A stretch of DNA of 64,000 nt, taken from positions 248,001 through 312,000 of the forward strand of contig JAHLKC010000030.1 in the NCBI GenBank assembly GCA_025449115.1, written 5' to 3'. This document shows positions 13,929-25,639 of this stretch, piece after piece. Under the pieces are notes generated by a model. It had not been told where the DNA came from, ran no database searches, and worked only from the letters and a program-made list of their open reading frames with translations. The stretch's first letter is position 1; each line of letters starts with the position of its first letter. Both the position numbers and the translations under genes were made by a program. Origin of the DNA: Chytridium lagenaria. Lineage: Eukaryota > Chytridiomycota > Chytridiomycetes > Chytridiales > Chytridiaceae.

Positions 13929-15120
13929 TCAACATCTCCCCCCCTGCACCCTCCTCCTCTCCTCCTCCTCCAACGCCCTCCCCCGTTCCCTCAACGGTCT
14001 CACCGCCTCCTCAAACCCAACCTCCACCCCCCTCCTCCGTCGTTCATCATAAAAATGCTTCAACTCTTCATCCCGTCGATTCAAAAAATCACTCATACTC
14101 TGTCTCCTCACCATTGAAAACTGAAAAATCACCGTCCCAACCACAACAGCCACCAACACAATCATCCCTGCCATCCTCCCATTCGACATATACAAAGGTC
14201 CTTGATTCATCTCCCCTTGCCATATCCCGGGATCATTGTATCCCCACGATCCAGTCGGCCTCGCCATACGGTTTACCCCATCCCGGACCGTGACCCCCTG
14301 GCGACGTTCCAGGTGATGTGGCGTTGACGTCGTACTCGCGTTTTCGATCGGGTGTCGATAAGATCTCAAAGGATTGAACGATACGTTGGAATTTTTCCTT
14401 GTGACGATCACTCTCGAGTTTTGTTTTGGAGGTGGATACGAATTTGTCGGGGTGGTGCAGGAGGACGCATTGGAGGTAGGCTTTTTTGATGGTTTTGGAG
14501 TCGGCGGTTTTGGGGACACCTAGGGTTGTGTACTGGGGTGAGGGTTAGAACTTTTGCGCCGTTTTTTTTTTATTTGGTGGGAGGTGGGAGGGGAATGTGG
14601 GGATGATGATTTAGAGGACGTTGTGATTTTATCTGAGGAAGTTTGGGAGGGGAATGTGGTGATGATGATTCAGAGGACGTTGTGATTTTTGGTTTCTTAG
14701 TGGGAGGGGAAGATGGTGATAATTGATCACAAGACGGTGTGATTTTGTCTGAGGAAGTTTGGGAGGGAATGTGGTAATGATTGATCAGAAGACGGTCGTG
14801 ATTTTTTGGTTTCTTTGTAGAAGGGGAAGTGTGGTGATCATTGATCACAGGACGTCGTGATCATGTTTATGGAAGATAGGAGTGGAATACGGTGATGACG
14901 ATTGATCAGAGACCGTCATGATTTCGTTTGTATCAACGAACACAACGATTTTTGAATTGTCTATACCCGATCCATATGCGCTCCATCCCATCCCCAACCC
15001 CCCACACCCCCACCCCCAACCCATCCCAACCCTTCCTCCCCACACCCCCCCAAAAAAAAGGGGAAACAAGGGTAATGTAGAAACGTTCGTTACCGGACAG
15101 AAAGTCGGATGAGACGCCAT
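13929..15120 (-). CDS. J-domain co-chaperone with one transmembrane segment
   Basis: Exon 2 starts at 14532 after a CTAACCCTCACCCCAG acceptor and encodes a J domain: YTTLGVPKTAD, helix II, the HPD motif in LLHHPDKF, and KFQRIVQSFEILSTPDRKREYD. HPD stimulates Hsp70 ATPase activity. A frame jump near 14270 leads to a Gly/Trp-rich linker, a hydrophobic segment (MIVLVAVVVGTVIFQF, about 14115-14165) and a charged Arg/Glu C-terminus. The order J domain, TM, charged tail resembles organelle-membrane J proteins such as the DNAJC4 type. Exon 1 is proposed at 15094-15120 (MASHPTFCP, then GTAACG), which joins in phase but is short. The intervening intron of about 560 bases contains a minisatellite. Confidence 0.68.
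14581..14935. repeat. Six-copy imperfect ~58-bp tandem repeat inside an intron
   Basis: Six diverged units starting near 14581, 14644, 14700, 14761, 14818 and 14874 share a GGGAGGGGAA / GTGATGATGATT / GACG-GTGATTTT core. Units tend to alternate between two endings (TCTGAGGAAGTTT and TGGTTTCTT), which suggests an older dimer-based expansion. Confidence 0.8.
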
Positions 15121-15626
15121 CCCTCGACGTGCTGCTGTTTGACTCAAAACGTCATGACGGGGTGGGAGTCTGTGAAATGGGGTTTGAGAGGTGTGTGAGG
15201 AGGGTGGAACGGATCGAGGGGGGGAGGCATGGCATGGTTCGGTTGGGTGGATGAGCCCACTGTTTTTTTTTTTTGAAATTTTTGGTCTAAAAATATGACG
15301 GTGCCCCCAATCATGTAAAACACCTCAACGTGTGGAGATTTTAGACCGTCAAAGTTGAGAGTTTGTGATGTGGACGGACGATAAATGAGAGATGTGATGT
15401 TAATGGACGATCATCACACCAATGGATACCGGTAATTTGATTTTGATTTAAGCAACAAAATAACAAACGATAAAGGATAAAGGATAACGGATGAAAAAAA
15501 AAAAAAGCATGGTCAAACAAAGAAAAAAAAAATAACAATACGATGCAAAAAAGGTGTTGTAAGAAAAATAAAAATAACAAGTAACATGTAGGTGAAGCGA
15601 TTGTGAAAGAAACAAAATAAAAATAT

Positions 15627-17787
15627 TCAAGACCAAGGTGACGACGAATCATCATCCCCACCCCATTCCCTCCCAACGTATCCTGCGACGTCGTCGATCC
15701 CCAAGTCGGCGGCGTCACCCCAACATCCTTGGGTTTCCCTCCAAACGCCGAAAACATTTCACTCCTCATCGCCGCCAAATCCGCCGGTATCTCCTCCTCC
15801 TCCTCCTCCACCCCGTCTCATTCACACTCGCATCAAACGTATTCCCAAACGCCGCAAAAGTCGGTTCCGTCGCGGCAGGTGATGCCTGTCCAAACGCCGC
15901 AAAGGTCGGAACCGTCGCGGTCGGTGATGCCTGTCCCAAACGCTGCAAACGTTGGCGATGTGGCGTCAACGGGGGACGTCACCACCGCTGTCACCGAGAC
16001 GGGCGTGGAGGGGGTTGGCTTGAGAGGAGCAGAGGCGGAGGGTGGGGTTTTCAGAGGTTCGGTGCGGGGGGTTAAAGGGGTTTCTATGGCTTGACTGGGA
16101 CGGGGGGAGGCTTCTTCTTCAAGGGATTCGAGGAGGTCGGGACGGGGGACGATGGGGGTTGCGGTTGCAGAGATGAGTTCGTACCAAAAATCAGATTCAT
16201 CGCCGCCTTCCGCTTTTAGCTAATAAAAAAGATGTGTATATAGGTAAATGGCGATCCAGCCCGAACGAGACAATTCTAAAAAAAGATGAAAAAAAACCTA
16301 CTCTAAACTTTTCTCCTCCTTTCAAGAAACCCCCCGTTTTCTCTTGTACCATAAACTCATGGGGTTCCTTTGAATCCAATGCCCCCTTACTCCCTACGGT
16401 ACAGTCCGGCAACCACACCGACATCTCAGTCGGCTCCCCACCCTCAACAACCTCCGGCCCCGCAAACCCATGCAAAAACCCACTCACCGTCAACACATAA
16501 TACCCTGGTTTAAAACCCTTTGCCCTCAACACCCCCGGGATACGTTTTTTGCAACGCCCCCTCCTTAACAGCCTCACACCCCGGATCCGTCATCCCATCA
16601 TACATCACATCCCGTTCCTGGATCAACGGTTTAATACGATTCAGCAACACATCTGCGCGACGTTTCCGGAAAATCTCCCAATCGGCCGTTGGGTTCATGG
16701 CGTTGAGGGAGGAGGTGATGGATGTGGAGGCGTTGAGATGAGCGGAATGGATCTTGTTGGAGACTGTGAAATGGTTGGTGAGGGCGAGACGGAGGTGTTG
16801 GAGAGTGACTTGTTCAAAGACGGCGAAATTTTGTTCTTGTGATGCGAGGTGGTCTCGGGTTTCGTGTTGATTGCGGAGGAGGGTACGAACGTGGCGTTGC
16901 ATGTCTGAAAGGGGGTTTTTTTTTAATATGAAGATGAGGGAAACCCCGCCGCAAAGTGGGGATGGACTCACGAAGGTTGGCGATCCAAGGATCCTTTGGG
17001 ACGTCTTTGTCAATGCCAATATCTGGGTTGACGGCTTCCACCTCTGATTTTCAACTGCCTCTTGATGCTCTGTTTTAAAATTCGATGAAAGCTTTCCGTA
17101 CACTTCCCTATCCCTTGCAAGTCCTTTATCCAACGACACCCACTCCTTGTCTGCATCAATGCTCTTTTTCCGGACTTCACCGAGGAGAGACCGGAGTTCA
17201 GGAAGTGTTTCGGATTCAATGTGACTGGCTGCAGAGAGATGCTCAGAGGAGAGCTTGGATTGTGCATCAAACAGGTTCTTTAACACATTCTATGGATATG
17301 ATGCATTAGTCGTATTCCCAGTTTAAAGGACCCCCAGAGAGAAATGATCAAAAAAGAATCATAGAGGAAGGGGGATGGATCACCTGAATAGTCTCATCCA
17401 CTCCAAACACTTCTGCACCCTGCACTTTAATGGGTGAACTCAAATCCTTTGCCGACTTGAAATACACATCCGCCAATTTCCGTTCCTGCTCCACAATACA
17501 CTCAAAATGGCTAATCAATCTCCTCACAACGTCTGTCCATCCTTTCAAACGATCCAGGTATGCCTATTTAGAAAAATCAGAAATCCTGTCTATGGAGTTA
17601 AAGTATGGTTGTTTTTTACATCTGTTGCAGAGGCAGGCACTAGACCGTTGGTGATGTCAACTGGACCTCGCCTTTTAGGGGCTTCGGAGGTGGAGAGGGG
17701 GAGAGAGGCGGAGGTTTGAGGTTGATCTTGAGCGGCTTTGCGCATGTTTACCATGGAGGTGTGACGTTTTGGACTGTGAGAGGCCAT
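15627..17787 (-). CDS. SLM1/SLM2-like F-BAR and PH domain protein
   Basis: Related to yeast Slm1/Slm2, which bind PI(4,5)P2 at the plasma membrane and act with TORC2. Exon 1 is 17620-17787 (MASHSPKRH start) and exon 2 is 17384-17563. Helical F-BAR sequence runs from about 17560 to 16600 (for example RRLISHFECIVEQERKLADVY and EVRKKSIDADKEWVSLDKG). The PH domain (about 16545-16180) has KPGYYVLTVSGFLHGF, the PDCTVG element typical of SLM proteins and DFWYELI. The tail has a Pro/Ser/Thr stretch, then PTFAAFG repeated three times and a related MFSAFGG. Frame jumps near 17045 and 16550 and in the tail look like indels. The C-terminus is uncertain: a DDDSSSPWS ending at 15627 or read-through to 15341. 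Confidence 0.82.
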
Positions 17788-18147
17788 GGTTGCTTTTTAG
17801 GGTTTGAGGGGACTTTCAATGAGGGTGTTGTCTTTTTTTTTTTTTTGAATTGGTTGGGGTATTTGTTAAGCTATGTCTACAAAGGGTCCGTCTATGATGG
17901 GGTAGCGCAGTGAGCTTGAGGGTTCCTGACCGTCTATGTGTGGATGATGAGCTTTGAAAGAGGGATGGATGGATGATCGGTGGGCTCTTTTTCTCTTCTT
18001 TTTTTTTTGCTAGAGAGACGGCTGGTGACAAGAATAAAATAACCAAGTCTGAAATGAAAAATGTCTGTAAAAAATCAAAAAAATAATAACAAAAATAGAC
18101 GCCTCGTCGCACCACCAGTAGTTATTATTATATATATAGGTAGTCTG

Positions 18148-18196
18148 TCACTCACTCACTCACTCACATCACCATCACCACCATCACCATCACCAA
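18148..18196. repeat. CTCA and CACCAT microsatellites
   Basis: (CTCA)n followed by a CATCACCATCACCAC run within the SLM/PEPCK intergenic region. Confidence 0.8.
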
Positions 18197-18402
18197 AGTA
18201 AATACTATAGGGGAATATTAAAAAGCAAAGCGCATGTGAATATTATAAAAGATGAATGTAAATACAAAATGTCAATATTTCAGCAAAAAACGCATGAGAT
18301 ATCTCTAATCTATTTACTTATCAGCATCACTGTATATAAAAGAAGGCAGTCAAGTCTTGATGATACATTCACTTCAAAAATACCCTGTGATAAATAATTA
18401 AA

Positions 18403-18403
18403 T

Positions 18404-18436
<33 letters not shown>
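18403..18436. repeat. (ATG)n trinucleotide microsatellite
   Basis: About eleven consecutive ATG/GAT units in the PEPCK upstream region. Confidence 0.95.
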
Positions 18437-18893
18437 TAAATACATATCTTTATATAGATATATGGATATGTATGTACATATGTACATTTAAATATAATTA
18501 TTAGATTATAGAAGAATGAGTAATCATTATCAACAATGATGCTGCTCTATTAAATATATATATAATATATATATGCTCTCCTGATGGGCTTCAAAGCCAA
18601 AAGCAACATTACAAGTATTTATTATATAGGTATTATATACATATAAGGTTATTAATATTATTATTGTATGACTGTCATGTGAGACAGACAACGTGAGTGT
18701 GACTAAGAATATATTATAATAAATAAATAAATATTAAATATTAATGCATCTTGAATTATATAAAATATTTATACATATTTATATTTCTTCCGTCAAAAAA
18801 CCCGTGTGAACTATATAATATTATTTTTTGCATATCCATAAAAACCATACATACCATTACTACCCGACAGCATCATCCATCATCAAAGTAAAT

Positions 18894-20899
18894 ATGACCG
18901 ACTTGAGCGCTAACGAGACCATTCACCACGACGACATTCACGAGGTCCTTTACACCATTGCTCACTTTGACTACTCCAAACCCATCATCAGAAATGGCAA
19001 GTCTCCATCATGTTTTTTTATACTCCATCCATGATACCACCCGTGTGTCGTGTCTTGTGCATGAGCCAACCCCAAGCGATCCTACATTCTTTACTACTCC
19101 AACATTCCTCTCTTACTGTCTTGTTGATCATCATCCAACATCACTCTTTTAACATTTCCATCTCATTACTCATATACAGCCTCCATCCCTGTCTTGTACG
19201 AAGAGGCTCTCGCTCACGAAAAAGGCACCGCCATCACAAGCCAAGGCGCTCTCGCCCTCGATTCCGGCTTGAAAAAGGGTCGCAGCCCCAAAGACAAGCG
19301 CATCGTCGACGAACCCGCCAGCACCGCCGACATTTGGGGGGTGCCGTCAACATCAAAATGCAAGAAAACGCCTTCATGGTCAACCGTGAGCGTGCCATTG
19401 ACTACCTCAACACTCGTCAGAGGTTGTATGTCTTTGATGGCTTTGCTGGGTGGGACCCCAAGTACCGCATCAAGGTCCGCGTTATCTGTGCGAGAGCTTA
19501 CCATGCTTTGTTTATGAGGAACATGTTGATTAGGCCGACGGATGAGGAGTTGGCCGCCTTTGGGGAACCCGATTTCACCATCTTTAATGCTGGAGAGTTT
19601 CCTGCTAACCGATTCACAAACGGCATGTCTTCCACCACATCCGTGTCTGTAAACTTTGCGAGGAAGGAGATGGTGAGTTTCTTGTTTTAAGGACTTTTGC
19701 CATTTATTTCATTTTGTGGGCATTCATCAGTATTCATACTTATGATTATGTTTTCTAGGTTATTCTTGGAACCCAATACGCTGGAGAAATGAAAAAGGGC
19801 ATCTGTAAGTACTCTTTCGGCATTCTTTTATTAGTTATTCGGGAACATTTACACAATTACCTCTCCCTCCTCATTCCATACATTCTCTAACCTTCTTCTT
19901 AACTCTGTAGTCACCGTCATGCACTACCTCATGCCCAAGGCAGGCGTCCTCTCCCTCCACTCATCCGCGAACGAGGGTCCATTAGGCGACGTCTCCCTCT
20001 TCTTTGGTCTCTCTGGCACCGGCAAGACCACTCTCTCCGCCGACCCCCACCGTTTCCTCATTGGCGACGACGAGCACTGCTGGTCCGACAATGGCATCTT
20101 CAACATTGAAGGAGGCTGCTACGCCAAATGCATTGACCTTTCCCCTGAAAAGGAGCCTGAAATTTTCAAAGCCATCCGATTCGGTTCCGTCGTCGAAAAC
20201 GTGGCCTACGATGACGCCACACGTGCCGTTGATTTCGCTGATGGCACTAAAACCGAAAACACGCGTTGCGCTTACCCCATCGAGTTCATCCCTAACGCCA
20301 AGATCCCTTGTCTCGGTGGCCACCCCAAAAACATTATCCTTCTCACCTGTGATGCGTTCGGTGTTCTCCCCCCCGTGTCCAAGTTGACTCCCGACCAAGT
20401 CTCTTACCACTTTATCTCTGGATACACTGCCAAAATCGCAGGCACCGAAGACGGGATCACTGAACCCCAAGCCACCTTTTCCGCTTGTTTTCGGCGCTCC
20501 CTTCCTCGTCTGGCATCCCACCAAATACGCCACCATGTTAGCAGAGAAGATGGCCCACCACAAGGCTTCTGCCTGGCTCATCAACACTGGATGGACGGGT
20601 GGCGCTTATGGGAGTGGGAACCGGATCTCGTTGAAATACTCTCGTGCTATTATTGATGCTATTCATGCAGGGGAATTGGATGAAGGCGAGTTTGACACGT
20701 TTCCTATCTTTCATTTTGCTATCCCGAAGACGGTGGCGGGGGTGCCGGCTGAGGTGCTTGACCCGAGGAAGAGCTGGATGGGGACACCTGAATCGTTTGA
20801 GGCGACGTTGAGAAATTGGGTGGGCTGTTTGCAGAGAACTTTAAGGAGTATGAGGCGAAGGCTACGGAGGCTGTGAGGGCTTCAGGGCCTGTTTTGTAA
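18894..20899 (+). CDS. PCK1: Phosphoenolpyruvate carboxykinase (ATP)
   Basis: Converts oxaloacetate and ATP to PEP, ADP and CO2, the committed cytosolic step of gluconeogenesis. Exons: 18894-18996, 19180-19672, 19759-19804 and 19911-20899. The first intron uses a GC donor (AATG then GCAAGT); the others are GT-AG. Family landmarks in order: [43 protein letters not shown], the [17 protein letters not shown]-loop (about 20008), [33 protein letters not shown] and a C-terminus ending ASGPVL. Three indels break the frame in invariant sequence: IWWGAV near 19336 (one base short), CFGAPF near 20488 (one T extra) and LEKLGGLF near 20813 (one base short). Confidence 0.95.
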
Positions 20900-21097
20900 A
20901 AGAAATTGCTTGTTTTTCTTTTTTCCAGTTTGCCTTTTTTGTGATTTGGGATTTGAATGTTGTATCTCGTGTTTTTTATGGCTTGAATTAGCTTTTGTAT
21001 TTTTAGGACCTTTTTTGTTGTTGTGTGTGTATGTTGCTTGCTCATATGATTTGTAAGAGGGTTTTACTTGCTTGTATTTTTGTCACCTCCATTTCAA

Positions 21098-21180
21098 TTC
21101 CCCCTGCCTGCCTGCCTGCCTGTCTGCCTGTCTGCCTGACTGTCTGTCTGTCTGCCTGACTGTCGTTCGTTTGTTTGTTT
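21098..21180. repeat. CCTG/TCTG tetranucleotide repeat
   Basis: An interrupted run of CTGC, CTGT and CTGA units, ending in GTTTGTTT, about 200 bases after the PEPCK stop. Confidence 0.9.
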
Positions 21181-21373
21181 TCCATAAGTAAAATCCATTC
21201 CATCATTCATCATCATCAGTCAGTGATTAAGTCAACATTGTGTAACCTCAAACCACTATTCAATCTGGACAATCCATCCCGATAGATTTGCTATACCAAC
21301 ACCACCAGTTAACCAACACCTCCTCTATCTCCTACATCACTCCATCCACTACACCCTCTACAAAAACACCCAC

Positions 21374-23266
21374 ATGGGCGCTCACCACTCCTTCTTCACA
21401 CCAGAAGCAAGACAAGACCTCTTATCAAGACCTATCCGCGAATGTCTTCTTCTCAACAAACCCCTCCTCCGTCTAGATCCACAAGACTCTATCCTCGACG
21501 TTCTTAAAGTCACACCCACCCCCCCCGTCTTCTGTTTGCTGACCCTTCCTCGTTAGAAATTTAAACGGAATCATTTGTCGTCTTCGCCTATATGTACTTC
21601 GAATTGGGGTGGCGCTTTTTTGTGTATGATCTAATGGTTGTAGAATATGGTGTTGGTGGATATTATGGATATTGTAAGTTTTTTGGAGAATGGGAGTGTG
21701 GTGATGTGGATGTGCGTGTGGGGATGTGAGTATGCATGTAGCAACGGAAATGGATACGTATCAACGCAAACACATGCGTATCGACACATGCATGTATCAA
21801 TGCAAACACACACGTATCAACACACACACACACGTATCAATGCAAACACACACGTATCAAAACAAACACACACGCATCAACACCAATACGTATTAACACC
21901 AACACACGTACCAACACAAACACACATTAACACAAACAACACACTAACCCAAAAAAAAAAACAACAGGCAGCCTTCCTCTGCAACTGCTACCAAACCATT
22001 GGCGCATCCGAATTCATCTCCCAAAGCAGTATGATGATGGATGTCACTTGTTCCCAAATCGCAGGTTCATTTTTCACCCCCCACCTTCCATCATTCACCC
22101 CCCCCCCCAAAGATTTCTCAGGTTGTAATCCTACCCTCTCTGTACCTTTATCATCACCCGTCGAGGAAGTCGTCCGTCGTATGATGGTCAGCCAAACTCA
22201 TCGGATGGTTCTTGTTGACGATACCACTGTGACGCCGGAAATGAGCGGTGAGATTCGGCATCTCGTCACCCAATCGGGGCTTGTTGAGTTTATTTTGTTG
22301 AATCTGGATCGATTGTAGGCCCTTTTTTTTTTTTTTGTTGGGCTGATAGTGTGATAGACACCCGACACCGGATGCGACGTTGAAGGAGTTGGGGTTTTTT
22401 GGGACTTCACCGGTTGTGTGTTGTGAGGAGAGCGCGATGGTGATTGATGTGTTTGCGACGATGAATAGAGTGAGGATTACGGCGTTGCCGGCGCAGAATG
22501 CTTCGGGGACTGTGACGGGGATTTTGACGATACGGGATATTAGGGTGCGTTTTTTTTTTTTTTTTTTGGGATAGGTTCTGCGTTTGTTTTTGGGATAGGT
22601 TCTGCGTTTGTTTTTTTCCTTTTCATTTTTCCTTTTTTGTTTTTTTTTTTTTCTTTTTTTTCTCATGGCTTTTTGTGAGGTCGTGTTGTTGTTTCTTTCT
22701 TTCATTTTTTTCTTTCTTCTTTTTCTTATGGCTTTTTGTGGGATAGTGTTGGTTTTTCTTTTTTTTTTGTCCTTACGACTTTTTTTTTTTGTTTTGGGGT
22801 GGGGGTGTAGTGCGTTTTTCCTTTTTCGTTTTCTTTGCTTACCGCTTTTTTTGGGGGGTCTTGTAGATGTTGACCAAGGATACATTATCGGATCTATTGA
22901 TGCCAGTGAAAGATTTTCTAAAAAAGTATCGAGTAAGTTCTTCCAACCCATACCTCATCCATAAAACCCTAACGCCTTCCCCCATTCACCCAGCCGTCCT
23001 ATATTCTTGGAAACCTTCAAATGACGCTCCGTGATCTCATCCGATCCATTTCCATCAATGCATTCCATCATTTGTTTTTCATTCGTGAGGTATGTTGGTT
23101 GTGCGGTTTTGTATTGATTTTTTTTGGGGGATAGTCGTCGGGGTTGCCGACTCATGTGATTACGTTGACGGATATTTTGGATTTTGTGGTGGTGAATCCC
23201 GGGAGGAAGGGGTCGTTGACTTCTGTGGGGTCGGTGATGCAGGGGAGACCGCCGTCAACGCATTAG
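21374..23266 (+). CDS. Protein with four CBS domains (AMPK-gamma/Sds23-like)
   Basis: The spliced product contains four CBS repeats in two Bateman pairs, which usually bind adenine nucleotides. CBS1 runs from ECLLLNKPLLRLDPQDSILDVLK to MVLVDIMDIAAFL, CBS2 from SSPVEEVVRRMMVSQTHRMVLV to RHLVTQSGLVEFI, CBS3 from TPDATLKELGFF to VTGILTIRDI, and CBS4 from LQMTLRDLIRSIS to THVITLTDILDFVV. Introns are clear at 21675-21967 (GTAAGT to AACAACAG), about 22314-22357, about 22544-22866 (very T-rich), about 22931-22993 and about 23090-23134. The stop is TAG at 23264-23266. One indel in a C-run near 21520 shifts the frame. Four CBS domains without other domains fit SNF4/AMPK-gamma or Sds23-like proteins; I cannot decide between them. 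Confidence 0.75.
21735..21955. repeat. ACACACGTATCAA minisatellite within a CBS-gene intron
   Basis: About twelve degenerate 12-18-base units built on ACACACGTATCAAC fill most of the intron 21675-21967. Confidence 0.85.
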
Positions 23267-23312
23267 TAAATAAAGTATTTGTAAGATGGGGAGATCCTTT
23301 GGAGGGTTTTTT

Positions 23313-23457
23313 TTGGAAGTTGGTGGGTTACCGACATGAGATTATGTTGACGGATTTTCTGGATTTTGTGGTGAATTTGGGGAGGAAGGCGTCGTTGACG
23401 CCTGTGGGTTTGGTGATGCTGGAGACCGCCGTCAACGCATTAGTATTAGTAAATAAA
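23313..23457 (+). pseudogene. Partial duplicate of the last CBS-gene exon
   Basis: About 145 bases that align with 23133-23276, the terminal exon encoding the end of CBS4 and the stop. Shared marks are GACGGATnTTnTGGATTTTGTGGT, GGGAGGAAGG, the run ACCGCCGTCAACGCATTAGT and AAATAAA at the right end. The copy carries small deletions (GTGGTGAAT for GTGGTGGTGAAT) that alter its frame. It is probably untranslated. Confidence 0.75.
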
Positions 23458-23705
23458 TCAACACGAGTAATAATAAGTAAGACGGTGAGACATCCCCCAG
23501 ACACCACTTCTGTATTCCATTCACAAAAATTTGTAAAGCCGATCTTTTTCTTTCTCGATCCGCTTCACAAGTCCTTATCAAAACAGTCGCGTGAACGACT
23601 ACCCCCCCAAAGTAAGCATCCCCTTATTCCTTGCATCCCAATACCCGCACCTCCTCAACATTCGCTGTTTCCAATCTCATACTCCTCCCGCCCGCTGCCT
23701 GTTGA

Positions 23706-25124
23706 ATGGTCGCTTCCCGCACCCCATCCACCCTCTTCCTCATCATCTACGCCTTCATCACATCCTTCATCCACCCTTTCATCACCTCTTACCGTAAACG
23801 TCAACGTATCGCAAGGTTGTGTGCACCCATCCAGAAACGGAAACTGAAGATGTTGAGCTCGGTTGTTGGGAATGTGAGGCCGAGACCTTTGGATGAATTG
23901 TCGAATCAACCGGCGGAAGTAACGTATGTCTTGTCTCTTCTTCCTTCTTTCCTCCGTTAGCAACCGCCAGTCATATCGGTTATGCATATCGTCTTGCGTT
24001 TTTACTTTTTGGGAGCCTATCGTCTGGCTTTTTTACTTATTTTGGAGATTGCGACTTTTCGTTGGGCTTATTTTCATTCACATCCCTCTCTCCATCAGCC
24101 TCAAAATCCTCTCCTACCTCCCCCCCAAAGATCTCGCCCGCATCGCCGAAGTCAATTCCCATCTCTACCGTCTCTCCAACGAAGACCGTCTCTGGAAAGC
24201 CCAATGGTAAAAAAAGAACCCGTGCCCCCCCCCAAAAAAAATTTTTCGTTGCTGTGCCCTCCTAATTGAAACCTCCCCAACAGCACTCTCCGATGGTCCA
24301 CGAAGCGTCATCAAAAACTCACCCCACCCACGCGTGGATTACTCGCATATCGGTAAGACGTTGAGTGATGATGAGGTTATGGAGGTGTTGAGACGGAGGT
24401 ATGTGAAGGAGGTGGGGGATGGGAGGAAGGCGTTGGACAGGAGTGTGTTGGAGAATTCGTTTGTGCCGTTTTATAGTGGGAAGTGGTGAGTTTTGCTTGT
24501 GTTCCCCCAACCCCCTCCCCCCTTGTTTTTTTGGGTGTTGATGATTGCTTGTTTTTTGGTTATTTAGGAAGGCGTCATATATTGCTGCAGAGATTGATCA
24601 GTATAGACAGATTATTACTAGGGATGAGGTGATGGAGTATGAATGGATTTTTGGGGATTTCTGGGGTACAGTGGACATGAATGTACGTTTTATTCACCCC
24701 TGCCTTCATCCTTCTCTATTTTCACTAACCTTTTTTTTTTTTTCGTAGCCGAGGAAGATGAAATCCGCGTCAAGTTTTGGCCAGACGGCACACGGTATAA
24801 ATCCCATCCCCGCTCCTTTTTTCCATTAACGTTTTTTTTGCTGCGTCTTTTTTTTTTTTTTTTGTAGATCCAATGTCAACAAGGACAAGAAATGGACGCG
24901 TCCTCGATCTCAACCTTGGCATATTAATGAGAGGGGGGCGATTCAGGTATCGTCGTTTCCTGAGCATTCTGTGCCGTCGAGAACGGAGGATTGGGGGTGG
25001 ACTTTTTCGAATGGGTATGTGGTGACGTTTACCCCCCCCCCCCCTTTTTTCTTACGTGGTTTGGGAAGTTGACTTTTTTTTTTCTCTTTTTTTTGGTAGG
25101 TATGTAACGTATACGTCTGTTTGA
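23706..25124 (+). CDS. F-box protein (unit 1 copy)
   Basis: A candidate substrate receptor of an SCF ubiquitin ligase. The F-box (about 24085-24200) reads SLKILSYLPPKDLARIAEVN and ends EDRLWKAQW. The following exons give a typical C-terminal region, RWSTKRHQKL, VLRRRYVKEVGDG, ASYIAAEIDQYR, EYEWIFGDFWGT, and end with NERGAIQVSSFPEH, EDWGWTFSNG, YVTYTSV. Introns begin at GTAAAA (about 24209), GTGAGT (about 24487), GTACGT (about 24682), GTATAA (about 24797) and GTATGT (about 25015). An indel near 24324 (CTCACCCC) splits the frame; unit 2 has the frame-keeping version there. The N-terminal exon from 23706 is less certain. No substrate-binding repeat was recognised. Confidence 0.72.
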
Positions 25125-25639
25125 GGGTGGCGAATGGTTTGTTGGGTTGGAGGTGTTTTGGGCTGTGGATGTTTGGCGGGGTTTTGTGGGGATGATGTCT
25201 TTATCTACGTTGGGTAGGGGTGTGGTTCGTTTGCATTCTATGTTTTGCTGAATTGAGTATTTAGTTTTTGGTGTATTTTTGTTTAAGTGAGTGTGTTTTT
25301 TGTTGTCTTTTTATTTGTTTTTTTTGGCACTGTAGTGTTCTGGTTTCTTTTGTCCATCTTTATGTTTTTTCTGGTTGATGAATGTTTCATTGTATTATTG
25401 TCGTTTGTGCATTATGTTATTGAGTTTGTATTATGTTGGGGCTATGGTTGTTGGGAATGGTATAAAATGCGTTTATTTCATTATGGCGTGGAGCCGTGGA
25501 GTGATGTTTGTGCTGATTTTCATTGATTCGGAGTCTGAAATTATTGTTTTGTTTTGTTTTTGTTTTGTTTGCCTGTCAAAAACAAACATTTTAAATAAAA
25601 AAACAAAAACAAAAACGTTTCACAATAACAACTTTCTAT

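Larger units (their letters stand above)
17788..18893. other. AT-rich intergenic region upstream of PEP carboxykinase
   Basis: The region lies between the divergent SLM-like and PEPCK genes. It is strongly A/T-rich from about 18120 on, with several microsatellites and AT palindromes (for example TATATATATAATATATATATA near 18558). No gene seen. It presumably contains the PEPCK promoter. Confidence 0.55.

Noticed and set aside
14570..14848. 92-codon minus ORF with repeated Ser/Pro/His peptides
   Set aside because: It is produced by translating the minisatellite; it lies within the proposed J-protein intron.
19330..20820. Programmed frameshifting in PEP carboxykinase
   Set aside because: Three breaks of different sign at homopolymers with no slippery-site structure; sequencing error explains them more simply.
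21735..21955. CRISPR-like repeat array
   Set aside because: Units are 12-18 bases, abut directly without unique spacers, lie in an intron and are in a eukaryote.
22154..22951. 265-codon Lys/Arg-rich minus ORF
   Set aside because: It is the antisense of the T-rich intron of the CBS-domain gene and of its exons.
22608..22964. Phe/Leu-rich plus ORF resembling a membrane protein
   Set aside because: Almost all of it is the T-rich intron between two CBS-domain exons.
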